A stretch of DNA of 64,000 nucleotides from Rotaria sp. Silwood1 (taxonomy: Eukaryota > Rotifera > Eurotatoria > Philodinida > Philodinidae): contig CAJNOP010000332.1 in NCBI GenBank assembly GCA_905250075.1, positions 1-64,000 on the forward strand, given 5' to 3'. Below are positions 36,722 through 48,981 of the stretch, piece after piece. Below the pieces are notes generated by a model. It was not told where the DNA came from and ran no database searches. It saw only the letters and a program-made list of their open reading frames with translations. How positions within the stretch are numbered: the first letter of the stretch is position 1; each line of letters starts with the position of its first letter. Made by a program: the position numbers and the translations under genes.

Positions 36722-37581
36722 AAGGGTGTCTCATAATAACAAAAAATAAATTGTCCATGATAGTTTTCATACTTATCCTTGATGTAGAACTTACACAGGG
36801 TCTCTGTAAGTGATTTTTAGTAGAGTTAGTCATAGAGCACTTATTTTTAGTATGTCAGGGACAATTGATATAGTCCATGATCGTTATACGTACATCAAAC
36901 CTAACTATTTATGATAGCTAGCTCATTTTATCGATTCATTTCATATGGTTTTATAGTAGTTTTCAAGAGATTCATAATGGTATAAAAACTGATCGGTATG
37001 ACTTCTCATGAAGCGCAATACATTATCTCTATATGCAAAGAAATTCTAAAGAAACTATTATTGAGATATAACTTCATGGCTTTTTTTGTCTGATATTTAG
37101 TAGATTTCGATTAAGAAAATTTGATTTGAATAAAAACTAATATTATATTCTGAATTAGCATCTCAATTTGAATGAACTTATGTATATTGAAAATATTTTT
37201 GCAAATTTGTTTTATTGTGGTCGAAATATTCAGTTCTAGTCTCTCTCAGGATTTGATCAAAAAATGAATTTCATAAGAACTCTCCTTTTATTGTTTATTC
37301 ATCTGTTATTTGAAGTTCTACTGTTGTTTTATAACCATAGAACTGGCTTCTCGTCATCAAAATAGCTTTTCAATGAAATTCATTGTTTTGAATTGGCCCT
37401 AAGCGAACTTTTCGGCTAAAAAAAAAGTTTGCAAGAATATTTAAAATACACGTGAAAACTAGCTTGGTTAGCGATAAGATTGGATTTCGTTTAGCAATAC
37501 TCGTAGTCAAGACAAATCGATCAAGAAAAAATATGAAAAATATCATTGACAGTTTATTCATAGTTATGACGAGACACCCTT
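36722..37581. mobile_element. Tc1/mariner-type MITE (860 bp)
   Basis: Ends start AAGGGTGTCTC and are inverted over about 60-65 bp (36722-36786 against 37517-37581) with scattered mismatches. TA dinucleotides flank both sides (36720-36721 and 37582-37583), the target duplication of the Tc1/mariner superfamily. No transposase motif is found between the arms, and the open frames at 36642-36833, 37370-37561 and 37452-37655 are by-products of the repeats. Confidence 0.85.
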
Positions 37582-37583
37582 TA

Positions 37584-38518
37584 ATTACACAAAGACTTGA
37601 TCATGCTAGAGAAAAACGAACAAAGTTTGGATTTTATTTGAAAAAATACACATGACTATATGTCGATAGCTATATACTGAACCTGAATATTCACAAGCTA
37701 TGATTGTTGATTGAAGACAGAAAAAAGCATTCATGTTATATTTCTCTTTTTTTTTGTATCTTATTTTATTCTTACAATAAAATTATCATATTAAAAAATG
37801 ATTAAAAACAACAATTAACAAAACAAAAGTTTCTATTCAATTATGTGGTACATTATGATTAGAATCAAGAAACAATTTCCTAAGCAATAGAAATTTAATT
37901 CTGTTGTTTATGGAAAATCTTGATACTTTCAAATTGAACTCATCACGAATCTACAATGATAACTAGAAATCGTTAAACTGATCTTGTTATCATTAAGACG
38001 ATATCCAAAAACCAAATAACTTATATAGTTCATATTTATCGAGCATCTAACAAATAGGATATAATAATTGACTATGGTATACTATACCATTAAGGAATTT
38101 CAAACTCATTGACCTTGGAAGAGAATTATAACAAATTTTATGACAATAAAATCTTCGTCAAGCTTAGTATAAGAAGTGATTCTTTTTCATCAAAATCATT
38201 TCTTGTTTTTTTTTATTGAAAATGGAATCAGAGTAAAAGAAGACTGTTTCCATTAATGTCAAATGATGACCATTTTTTTGCATTTATACAAACAGAACTT
38301 TTGTTTTTGTCATTAAAGGATTGATCATCGCTATAGATACTTCATGGGTTTACGGAGCATACAGTCGTATGCCTAACAGATATATTGATTGTTATTGTTA
38401 TTCTCATTCAATTAAACATGATATTTAAAATTATTTGAATTGATTAAATAATTTTCTTAATTGTTTAATCTTTTCTATTTTATTTTTAAAGACAATATAC
38501 AAAAAAAAATATCACTAT
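37584..38518. other. No gene recognised
   Basis: AT-rich spacer. Nothing supported. Confidence 0.5.
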
Positions 38519-38939
38519 TTAAACATTTTCATATTTCGATAAACATTGACGAAAACGAGTTAACATTTCTTTTTTGATTGTATCTGGTACAAGAGCTAAA
38601 TTGAAGAATTCATTAAAAAAACAATTTAAAAGAATATATCAAACGTTCTCTCAAAAGTTGTTTCATTCTATTGAATTTTTATTAAAACAAAAAAATGCTC
38701 ACGATTAATTGTAGAAAATCTTTTCGTACTGTTCTTTTTCACTACTTTCAATTAATTTTGCATATAGTGTTGCTTGAATTTGGACATTTTGATCGACTAT
38801 ATTTATCAAATAAGTTAATAAAATTGTTTTTAACAAGAGAAGCTTTTTGTTCATAAAGTTCAGCTTGTATTAGTGAAAAAATGAAATCGTTCACTGATTG
38901 GTTAATTGATAGACCATTGATGTGTTGTTTTACCACCAT
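38519..38939 (-). pseudogene. Unrecognised gene with an apparent frameshift
   Basis: The minus strand starts at ATG (38937-38939) with coding-like sequence (INGLSINQSVNDFIFSLIQ). After an A-run near 38827-38831 the sensible continuation is in another frame (ILLTYLINIVDQNVQIQATL then LYAKLIESSEKEQ). A last coding-like piece (FNLALVPDTIKKEMLTRFRQ) ends with TAA at 38519-38521. All three parts read as alpha-helical repeats, as in HEAT or MIF4G proteins, but I cannot name the family. Either the gene is decayed or an intron or sequencing error lies in the A-run. Confidence 0.4.
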
Positions 38940-39222
38940 TGTAAGTTTCAATAAGTCTCTGCTTGTTTTTCTTTATAGTATATAGACGAATATTCTTCCT
39001 ATCTCAATGGATAATTTTGATTTTATTTAACTTTGCCAACATGAATGACATTCTCGCATGTTCTTTTTCTTGTCATCATTTTATTTATTCGATGAAATTA
39101 AATGAAATTGGTTTATTTTAGAAAATAAAAGATAAGAAATGAAATTTTTATTTTGAACTTATTCTAGATTTTTATCTTGATCCGGTGTTGAGAAGAAAAC
39201 AAATAGATTTTATCTCATAGAA

Positions 39223-41096
39223 ATGGCCACTGCAAGGCCCAATTATTATTGTCATAAGTGTCAAGCACATATTGGACATGTCACGGTAAGACTTTTTATT
39301 CTAAAACGATTATTAATTATTGTTAAAATTAAAAAAATTTAAATTGAACCTATTAAGTTTAATCTTGTTTGCGATGTTCAATCAGAAACTTTCGTAATCG
39401 AATATAATTAATCAAACATAAACTAAATAAATAACATTTCAAAGAAAATTTGAATTATCTTTACATAAAACAAAAATCATTCATGTAATGTTCGTTATAA
39501 ATTCGAATGTTATAGGAATTGTTAATATTTTCATTGCTAATCACAAAGATCAGCATTGAATCATAAATGTTTGTTTTGTGGATTTCACAGTCGAAAAAAA
39601 CACTTCTCTTGACTCACTTTCGTAAATTTTCATATTCTAATGTTCATTGTATAACTTTGTACATCTGGCTACATTGTTCACATATTAATGTCAAAGAAAT
39701 CTTGTTAAAAATTTAAAAAAAAAAGAGTTTTGTTTAGGATTATGAGTGTCCACGTTGTCACGATAGTTTTATTGAAGAAGTTCCAGCACAAGAACCAACA
39801 TCGTATGTTTATTATTTAGTCTAAATATATTAAAAAAATCCGATTAAACTTTAGTCAATCTCGTAGTCAAAGACGTACAGGTGGAACCTTTCAAATTCAT
39901 AGTGGAGCACCATTTGGTAATACAACAATTGTTTTTGGTAGTGGACCTTCAACAAATGATGCAAATAATCCAAATGGAAATGGTGATTTAGGAAATTTTC
40001 TTCAAAATATTTTAACACAACTTGCTGGTGGACTTACTGGTGGTGGTGGTGGAGGTGCACAGTTTCCTTTGTAATTAATTTAATATTATTTATTTCCAAT
40101 GAATAAATTTTATTATTTATTTAGTATTATGCATAATGGTGGTGGTGGTGCAGCTTTTCTTGATCCAACAAATCTTGATGCTTTTCTTACTCAAGTAATC
40201 TTTAGTTTTATATCGAATGTTATTATTTAGCTTTATAATTTTTCTAGTTTTTAAATCAAATGGGAGAAAATAGTGGTCCTGCACCAGCACCTGAAAATCG
40301 TATAAATGCTATTCCGACAGTAAAAGTGACTGCTGAACAAGCTCGTATGAAATTTTATATCAGATATGAACGAGTCATTTTGAAAAACTTTCTATAATTG
40401 CTCTCATCTAAAGAATATGATTCAAATTATGTTCAGACTATAAAGTAATTTATACAATTAGAACTATTTTGCATTGCGCAAAGTCTCATATGATTTGAAA
40501 CTTGAGTCATTATTTCGACAACAAATGACATGATATAATTGAACATAAGAAAAAAATTTAATTAAATATGCTAATTTATTGTCTGAAGATAATTTAATAA
40601 AAATTCGAATGATATGATTTAATTGAGAAGATTTACAAAATATTTTTTCAAATGTCTTGTTTATATCTATTTGAATATTAAAATAAAACTAAGAATAAAT
40701 AATTATTTTAGATGATAATTTACAGTGTGCTATTTGCATGGATGATTTTAAAGAAAATGATGAAGCTAAACGTCTTCCTTGTACACATCATTTTCATGAA
40801 GAATGTATATTACGATGGCTTAGAATGGTATTTAGAAATGTTTTTTTGTTTTTCTAATAAACCTATGAAATTTGTTATTATTTTAGCATGGAACATGTCC
40901 AACATGTCGTGTTACATTAGATGGTGATAATACAACAAATCGTGAATATGTTAATCTTCAACCAAATCAACAACAAACATCATCATCATCATCATCATCA
41001 AATAATAATCGTCGAAATAATGGAGATAATAATGGATCATCATCATCATCTTCTGCTGCTGCTATGGGAGGGTTTAATCCACTTGAATTCGATTAA
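39223..41096 (+). CDS. RNF126: RING-H2 E3 ubiquitin ligase, RNF126/RNF115 type
   Basis: Seven exons (39223-39285, 39738-39802, 39855-40070, 40125-40194, 40248-40344, 40712-40827, 40887-41096) total 837 nt or 278 residues. Residues 9-35 form the N-terminal zinc finger of this family (YYCHKCQ, later YECPRCHDSFIEEV), which in RNF126 and RNF115 binds ubiquitin or client proteins. A Gly/Asn-rich disordered middle follows. The RING-H2 domain has Cys176, Cys179, Cys194, His196, His199, Cys202, Cys213 and Cys216, a complete zinc-ligand set. The tail contains poly-Ser encoded by CAT/TCA repeats and ends MGGFNPLEFD. The likely function is cytosolic ubiquitination of mislocalised or endocytosed proteins with an E2 partner. 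Introns are short except intron 1 (452 bp) and intron 5 (367 bp). An AATAAA-type signal follows at 41217. Confidence 0.92.
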
Positions 41097-42763
41097 AAAA
41101 AAAAATATTTGTGTGATTATTTATGTACAAATCATTTTTTGTCCTTCTGATGATCTTTACATTTTTTTTCTGTTGGCTTTTCTTTTTGTCATCGTCTCGA
41201 TTTTTTCTTCTGTCGGAAATAAATGAACATATTTCACACATCTACGACCGATTAGGATTTGATTTTTTCACTTTGAATTTCATGAAGAAGTTTTTACTTA
41301 AATCAGATTCATATTTCCTATTACATGTAAATCTATGTTCAGATGTTTTTTTTTAAAACTTATTAAATGTTAAAACAACATAAGTACTTTTCGTTTAATA
41401 AAGAAAAAAAAAACATTGTTTTGAAAACATATATTTTATGAATAATGTTACTTGTAACTGTATAGATTCCATTTTTTTAACATACAAATAATTAGTAGAG
41501 AATATGACAAATATATTTTCAGTTGTATTTGATTATTGAAATTTTAATTTCACAAAAAATTAATATAACTTACAAGTAAAATCGAACTTCAATTCTATCT
41601 AGTTTCATAATCCTAGATAATAAGACTCAAGATTTCTTGAATGACTCTTCAGATTTTTATCTACTAATGACAACATCTTTTTAGTTATTTCAAAGTTTGA
41701 TATTAAGTCCTCCACCTCGAAAAAGTCACTTTTCGTCAAAATCAACGAAATTAAGATAAACACAGGAGAATATAGCCTGTCGTCAGATTTCTCATAAACG
41801 ACAAAACTTTTTACTCGACATGTCCTTTTTTCCAAATTTTTTTAAAGATTTTCTTCATTCCCTATTCGAAAAATAAGATGTTCTTAAAAGAAAAACCGAA
41901 AATCTTTTTCGATTTTTCTCATTTTATAGGTTCTCGATCGCATCTTCAAGATTTCTCGAAGAAGCTTCATTGTAGCCGACAAACCTTTATATAGTTACAA
42001 TGCCATTTTTGAAGAGATTTTTTTGAGTCATTGAACTTTCGATTCATTTTTTTCTCTTTAAAACGTAAGAGTTTTAAAAAAGGGGCTCTCATAAGCACTA
42101 CATTCTAACATGCTCTTTCAAATAATAAAAATATTAAATGTATAGACTGAAGACTATAATGAAATTTGGAAGACGAAATTAGCTTTTTTTTGACCCTTGT
42201 TTGGCCGGTATCTCCGTCAAACGTCATGATACAGGATTGAAAATTTTACCATAGCCATGGTTCATCAGTTCCAACATATTCTAAAATTTTCATGTCATTC
42301 GAACGTTCCTAGCCTGAGATCAAATTTGGAGGCGGGAGAAAGCCTTAAAAAACGAATTACAATAGAATCATATTTAACAAAAATGAATTAAAATATACTA
42401 GCAAGATATTCTAAACTTATAAACAGGTTAAATTATGTACTGAGACTGGATCTGTTTTTTTTTGATAGAAGTAAACAAACTGTCTGTTCTTGTTCATATT
42501 TAGATCATATGCATTGTTGCTCAATTCAACAATGATCAAATCAGTTTTATATTAATATTTTTTAGTATCTTTTTGATATTAAAAATGAAATAAATAAATA
42601 AAATAAAATGTTGTCCTAACATGGGAATATAAATATTCCTAAATATATTTATTGTTGATGGTTTTTCAATAAATAATTAATGGACAATAAAACAAAGCAA
42701 GAATCATATTAAGTAGTTGCTTCATTCAAAAAAAAAAAACTTTTCTTCTTTTTATTTTTCTGT
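41097..42763. other. No gene recognised
   Basis: 3' UTR of the RING gene, then AT-rich DNA. 42185-42320 has a different texture (TTGGCCGGTATCTCCGTC and similar) that resembles a dispersed repeat, but no second copy is present in the window. Confidence 0.4.
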
Positions 42764-43661
42764 TCAGACGAGCACTTCTGGAAATTCAAAATGAACATCT
42801 TTTCCAGTGAGTTTTTTATAAATTGATTGAAAAGCTGGTACCTAACAAAAATAAGAATTTGTTTTTACTTAATTTAAATATTTTTTAATCAAAAAAACAA
42901 ACTTTATTTTCGACAAGTGTTTGTTGATTTTTATCAAGATGAATTTTAAAAAGACGTGATCCATCTAATTTAATTCGAATACGTTTTCCTGTTATTTCAG
43001 CTGGATAAACAAGATCATGTAAAATAGCATCATGTACTGCAGTTAATGTACGACTAAATACATAAAAATTTAATTATTTTTTTTTGTTTAAATAAATAAA
43101 TCAACAACAAACGAACTTTCTTGGTCGTTTTTGTTTCGATTGTGTTTTCGATTTTCGTGTTGGTTTTGGTAAAATTCGACGCTAGAAAAAAAAAACAAAA
43201 CTCTTCTTTTATTATTGTGTTTTTCTTATAGTAGCAAAAAAAACAAAAATTTACTTGTCCCAAAAGAACAACAGTTTGATTATATTTTTTTTCAAGTTCA
43301 GAAACAAGTAACGAATGAATTCGTTGAAAATTTTTTACTTTCGGTACTGGAATATAAATTACTAAGGCTGATCGTCCATCACCTAATTCAACTTTCTAAA
43401 TAACAAAAACAAAAAAAAAATGCAAACAATTTTTGTTTTCGATAATTAAATATAATTTTCAAACCTTAGCTCCAGTTATATAAAGTTCACGTAATTGACC
43501 TTTAAATTGTGCATTTCCTTCGAGTTCAGTGAATTGCTAAAATATAGAGAGAATTGAATTATTAGAAATGATTATGAACAAAATTCAACCTGTGAAACAT
43601 CGAGTTCAAGTGCTGTTGGTGGTTCACTACCACTTTTCATTATTTTTGTACCTGTGCTCAT
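42764..43661 (-). CDS. RPS7: 40S ribosomal protein S7 (eS7)
   Basis: Six minus-strand exons (43590-43661, 43465-43536, 43255-43395, 43117-43181, 42903-43053, 42764-42841) total 579 nt, or 192 residues. This is close to the 194 residues of the human protein. Family hallmarks are visible in order: LKxQLREL-like [75 protein letters not shown] and the C-terminal [15 protein letters not shown]. eS7 is a structural protein of the small ribosomal subunit needed for 18S rRNA processing. All introns are 42-73 bp apart from one of 69-83 bp class; no defect is seen. The start is the ATG giving [11 protein letters not shown], somewhat different from the vertebrate N-terminus, as expected for this variable end. 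Confidence 0.97.
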
Positions 43662-46089
43662 TGTTCACGATCAATCGGTTTTAATTATCTAAAAATCGAC
43701 ATTTTATAATTATTTCAAAGAATTCTATGATTGAATATTAAAAAAAAAACAACTTTTGGATGGTCTAATGTCTTCCATATTTTACCATGATGGTTTTCAA
43801 GATTATTTCCATCTATTAGACTTTTCTTTTTGTTTTTTTTTTTGAACGAAAAATTTTTTTAATTTTAAATATTTTTTTCATTAATATAAAATATTCTTTA
43901 TTTTAAAAAGAAATTCATTTTTTTGATATGTGAAAAATTAACCAATGAAAATAATTTCAGCAATTTTGTTGTCCTATCAGCAAAAAAAAACAGGAAGCAG
44001 CTGGTTATAACTTTTAGATAACAAAATCTTTGTTTATTTTTAATTTCAACTTAAACAAGTTTCATCATCTTTCTAAATCATCATACAGAACTCTTTTTTT
44101 TTTCTTGTCATAAGAAATAGGTTATTATAGTGAATGTGATTGATACGTCATTATTTATTATCGATCAATACTTTATATCAGACAATTCAAGAATGTTCAA
44201 AAATTTGCAATCGCACAATTTTTTGATTTTTGTGCAGATAATTATTTATATTTAAGATGTGAATAGTGAAGCATTAATTAATCTGCCATAGTAGTCATTT
44301 ATGTTCAGAATAAACAATCGTGAAATGATCAAATTATTACATTAGGAAATAATCAATGTCAATGTTTCTAAATAACAATAGCACAATGAGATCTTTTCTA
44401 GTTATAATAGATAAGTGCTATAGGCTTATTTACCAATTAAATCAATGGTTAGAAGTATAAACAATGCTCAATTAAGAAAAATCTTTTTTATGTGAAATGT
44501 ACAAATAAATTTTTGAGAACAACTTTAATCTTTGAAAAATTGTTTATTTTACGGTATTTGTATTTTTACAATAAAGCCTAAGAACATAACTCAGTTTCAC
44601 ATTTTAGCCCTAAAGGGTATCGATTGAAAAGCTTTGTTCTCTTAAATTGAATGTTAACAAACGCTAAACATCTGAATTTCCTTCTTTTATTTCTGATGGC
44701 TAAAATTTACCTTTCATCACTTAATCCAGTATCAAATTAACTGTTATTTAATCATGAGGACGACACTCAACAAGAAAAACTACACTGAGTAGAAATATTT
44801 TATTAAAAATAAAAAATGTGACATGATTGAAATTCTACTAATGTTATTTTTATATTTGATATATCGTTTCAATGCATAATACTATTTCGAACAAGATAAT
44901 CAATGATTCACCATCGAACAAAGCTACTATATGAAAAGCAACGATATATCCATCTCATAAAATGATGTCATAGATATACACCAAAAAAAAAAAAACATAA
45001 CAAGGATTTCATTAGAATGACGTCAATCGGGGTCAGATATAAAAAAAACGAACTATTAGTTCGAATATAAAATTAATTATTCTTAATTCTATAATCAAAG
45101 AAAAGATTTTCGAATTATCTTTACTTTAATTATATTTTCATTCGAATTTAGTTAATTTATACATCGAACACAAATAGAAGAATATTGAAATTAATATGAA
45201 TATGTTCAAGATTTTCATATAAGCGCAATATATTAATCTTATTTCTGATAGATGTCGCTATATTATTTAAAAGACATATAAATTCTATCCTCTATATGAC
45301 AAAGGAGAGAAAATGGCTTCGAATGATATCAGTCAAATGATTGGCTAAGACATCATCTCAACTCGTGATCGTTATCGTCATTTTGATCTTTTTCTCTTTC
45401 CTTTCATTGAGTTGTTTTTTTCTTTTTAGTATCCATGTCAAAATCACGGTCGACAAGTGAGAAAATATAATTTTTTTTTTTCCTTCCTTGTAAAATAATT
45501 GTATCAATAGAGAAAAAGAGAAAGAAAGAAAGAACAAAAAAAAAAAAAACGCTTGTATAAAACGTAGGTGTCTTCTCATCATAGACGAGTTTATCCATGA
45601 AAGTGTAAGAGGTCGATAAAAAGAAAAGAAAAAAGAACCAGTTTTTTTTTTTTTTTCTTTTTACCTATATTCTTTTATTTTGTTTCAGAATACACAGGCC
45701 GTTTGTTTTAATACCGTCATGTTGGTATAATTTTTCATCTCTTTCTATTCTTTAATAATATAAGTATCAACGAGCAACTGCTTTATATAGCAGACTCTTT
45801 TAATTATTTAACGATATTTAACAATTAATACTATTAATCATTATGTCGACTTTTTTATTTAAAAAAAACCTAAACATATAATGAGTGTTTTAATCAATAG
45901 TGAATGATATTTATTGTTAATAACTCTAGTCGACACAAATAACAAAACTAGATAGTTATCAATTGGACAGCAAGATTAGTGCTGACCAAAAACAACAACA
46001 GGTTTGTTATATATTAATAGATTAGTTTTTTATGTTTATTTATTATGTTTAGGTAATAATCAGTGGATATAAATCTTTTAAAATTTACA
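43662..46089. other. No gene recognised
   Basis: AT-rich intergenic DNA between the divergent eS7 and cyclin genes, so it holds both promoters. The segment before 46090 has an acceptor-like TTTATGTTTAG at about 46043-46053, consistent with a 5' UTR intron of the cyclin gene. Low-complexity A and T tracts occur at 45460-45560 and 45640-45660. Confidence 0.5.
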
Positions 46090-47563
46090 ATGGTAGTTGT
46101 CGTATTGGGTCTTCGAACAACTGGACAAACATTAACTACATTAACAACATCATTAGAACGATTATGTTCGAAAGAAGATCGAACATGGAAAGAACGCAAA
46201 TTCAATCAAACGAAATTGGTAAATAAACATCTTTTTTCGTTCTTATAAATGTATTAATAGTAATTGATCAAGAAACACATGCGTCTTTTCTTTTCTTTTT
46301 TTTGCGTTTCATACAGTTAATGGAGAGAATACTGCTTTATATCTATAGAAGATGACGCCATAGACTTTGTTCTTGCCGATAAGTATGGGAGATCTGACAT
46401 AACCATTTTGAAAAAAAAAAAAAAAAGATAAGATATGTTTATGTAACCATAGACAAAAAAAAAGAAAATGTTATTCAAAAATTATTTTCTCTCACAAAAA
46501 ATATAAATAATGAATTTTTTTGTAATCAATAATAATTTATTCTTTTATAAAGATAAAATAGTAATTAATTGATATCCTTTATTTTTTCAGGATGAAGTAA
46601 ATAGTTCTCAACGTAATTATGCATCATCATGGCTTCGTAAAATAGCAGGATCAATGCATTTTGGTACTGATACATATGCACTTAGTGTTGATTTACTTGA
46701 TAGATTTTTAGCAACACTTAAAGTAAATTAATTTTTCGTATAAAAAAAAAAACAAAATATTTAAATAAATCTATTAAGGTTCGTCCAAAATTCTTAGAAT
46801 GTTTAGCTGTTGGATGTTTATATATAGCAGCAAAATGCAAAGAAGAAGATGATCAAATAGCAATAACACCTGAATTTGTTATTGATTGTAATGCAAGTTG
46901 TTCATCAAATGAACTTCTTCGTATGGAACGTTTAATTTTGGAAAAATTTGAATGGTTTGTAGATTTTGTTACACCAGTAGATTTTTTACAAATTGTAAGA
47001 AAAAAAAATTTTAATTAAATTTTTGTAAAAATTATTTTTATTTTATTTGTTTTTCTAGTACTTTGCACTTTTATTGCTTAAACTTGATGGTCAACAAGAA
47101 GAAAATAATGAAAAACTTGTAGTTGAAAAATATATTGATTTAGAATTAAAATTAGCTTCATGTTTACAAGATCATCGTTTAGCTTCATTTAAACCTCGAA
47201 TTCTTGCTTTGGCACTTATAAGTTTAGAATTTGAAAAACAACAAGTACAACAATTAGAAATGAATATTGATTGGCTTCCTTCAATAACTTATTTACAACA
47301 ATTAGCTAAAGTAATATAAATAATAAAAAAGAAGAAGAAAAACTCTATATTTATTTATTTTCTAGGTTGAAAGTGATTCATTATTATCATGTCGAGATTT
47401 AATCGTTCGTTTATTACCATCATACAAGGTTGTTCGATTAGAATTATCCGATTTAAGATTTATTTCTCATGCATATAATCCCTTAAAACCATTGATTAAC
47501 TTATCTGATCGACCAACCTATGCCGATGTTGTTTGTGGTCGCACTCTTCCTACTGTCCAATGA
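46090..47563 (+). CDS. CCNI: Cyclin, I/G-type
   Basis: Five exons (46090-46218, 46591-46722, 46779-46994, 47059-47310, 47366-47563), all joined in phase 0, total 927 nt or 308 residues. The cyclin box covers about residues 45-165. Its first helices read RNYASSWLRKIA and YALSVDLLDRFLATLKVRPK. The next part, LYIAAKCKEEDDQI then CSSNELLRMERLILEKFEW and TPVDFLQIYFALL, matches cyclin I and G better than cyclin D. The LxCxE motif of D cyclins is absent at the N-terminus. Cyclin I and G are atypical cyclins linked to CDK5 or p53 responses in vertebrates, so a conserved role here is inference. The second half (residues 166-308) is helical with a Gln-rich stretch and no PEST tail. The gene looks intact. 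Confidence 0.88.
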
Positions 47564-48784
47564 GTTTGTGTATTCTTTTTTTTCTTTTTTTTTTTTTTTT
47601 CTTGTTTTTGAAAAATTATATCAGAGCATTAAGAACAAACATTAAAAAAGAAAAAAAAAAAAATGAAATAAGTGAAAAAACAGAAAAAAAAATAACGTTT
47701 TTTTTTTCGGCTTCATTTATTTTTTTGCTTTTGTCATTTGCTTACTTTATAAATAAGTTTGGTTGTCTGATATATATAAATCTATTCTCCATACGATTCA
47801 AAAGAAAATGTATTCCATCGAAAACAAAATTAATGGATTGAAAAAATAAAAAGGGTATCTATCTATTGGAGAATGGATTTAATTTATTTTGTCCTATATA
47901 TATAAATATTTTTGTTTCATATCATCCCATGTATTAAAAAAAACAAACTGCATATGTAAATAATAAAAAAGATCTCATTATAAACATTAACCTCTATCTT
48001 TTGTTCGATATACTTTTCGTTTCTTTTTTTTTTTTTTTTTTTTTATTATTTTTTTTTTAAGGTTTTTTTTTTTTGTTTTTTCTTTTTTTTTTTTTTTTTT
48101 TCTCAAATACTATAACATTTTGTGTTGTATATAACTTATAGATAGAGACGAAGCAAAAAAAAAATGAAATATATGTATATAGAAAGATGAAAAGAAAAAA
48201 AATTAAAGTCCTTGATATTTTGTTTATGGGTTTGATTGATAAAAGAAAAATAATTTATAGAGAAAGTTTTCATTTGATCATTGATCAATGAAATAACAAG
48301 GTTATTTCGTGTTTTGTAAAGTCATAAAAGATATGAATGTGCATTAAGATAGATTTTATATTGAAGAAAAAGAAAAATTGTTAGTCATTGATAATCAAGG
48401 ATCAAATTAAAACGATTAATCAATTAAGTTAAATATAGATTTTTGGAACAGTTCCATATTTTCTTTTTTATTATGTTGATAATTATTTATATTGATTTAG
48501 TTTAATAAATAAATATGATTATAAATAAAATCAATTAACAAAATAATAAAAGAAAATTATCGTTTATTTATATATAAATAGAGTAATAAAAATCGTTTAG
48601 ATGAACGATTTATATATGTTAAATATTTCTATATTAATATAAATAATTAAAATTTGAATAATATTAGATACTGATAGTTCTAAAACGAATCAATGATGAT
48701 AATAATAATATGGACATGTTTATAATCATTTTCTTTTTTTTTTTTAATAAACATTTTTTTATGTAATTTTCTCGAATAATTATT
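47564..48784. other. 3' flank with long T tracts
   Basis: The cyclin 3' UTR begins with T-runs (47577-47600). Very long poly-T tracts occur at 48018-48103. The rest is AT-rich without genes. Confidence 0.6.
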
Positions 48785-48792
48785 GGTTGAAT

Positions 48793-48973
48793 CAGGGCTG
48801 GCCCGAGTCAGCAAACATTGGGGGGGGGGTTGTTTCGGATATTTTTAATGCGAATAAAACTTTTTTCTAACATTACTCACGAAAAAAAATTCATTTTTAC
48901 TGGGTAAAAACGAAAATTTTCGATTATTGGGGGGTTGTCACAACCCCCAAAACCCCCTATCGGGCCAGCCCTG
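48793..48973. mobile_element. hAT-type MITE (181 bp)
   Basis: Perfect 14-bp terminal inverted repeats CAGGGCTGGCCCGA (48793-48806) and TCGGGCCAGCCCTG (48960-48973). An exact 8-bp target duplication GGTTGAAT lies at 48785-48792 and 48974-48981. CAGGG-type ends with an 8-bp duplication are typical of hAT transposons. The interior contains a run of ten G and the pair GGGGGGTTG and CAACCCCC, allowing a strong hairpin. No coding capacity. Confidence 0.93.
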
Positions 48974-48981
48974 GGTTGAAT

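Noticed and set aside
40921-41226. 101-codon open frame with a His run
   Set aside because: Alternative reading of the CAT repeats that encode poly-Ser in the RING ligase.
47533-47841. 102-codon open frame rich in Phe and Lys
   Set aside because: It overlaps the end of the cyclin gene and its T- and A-rich 3' UTR.
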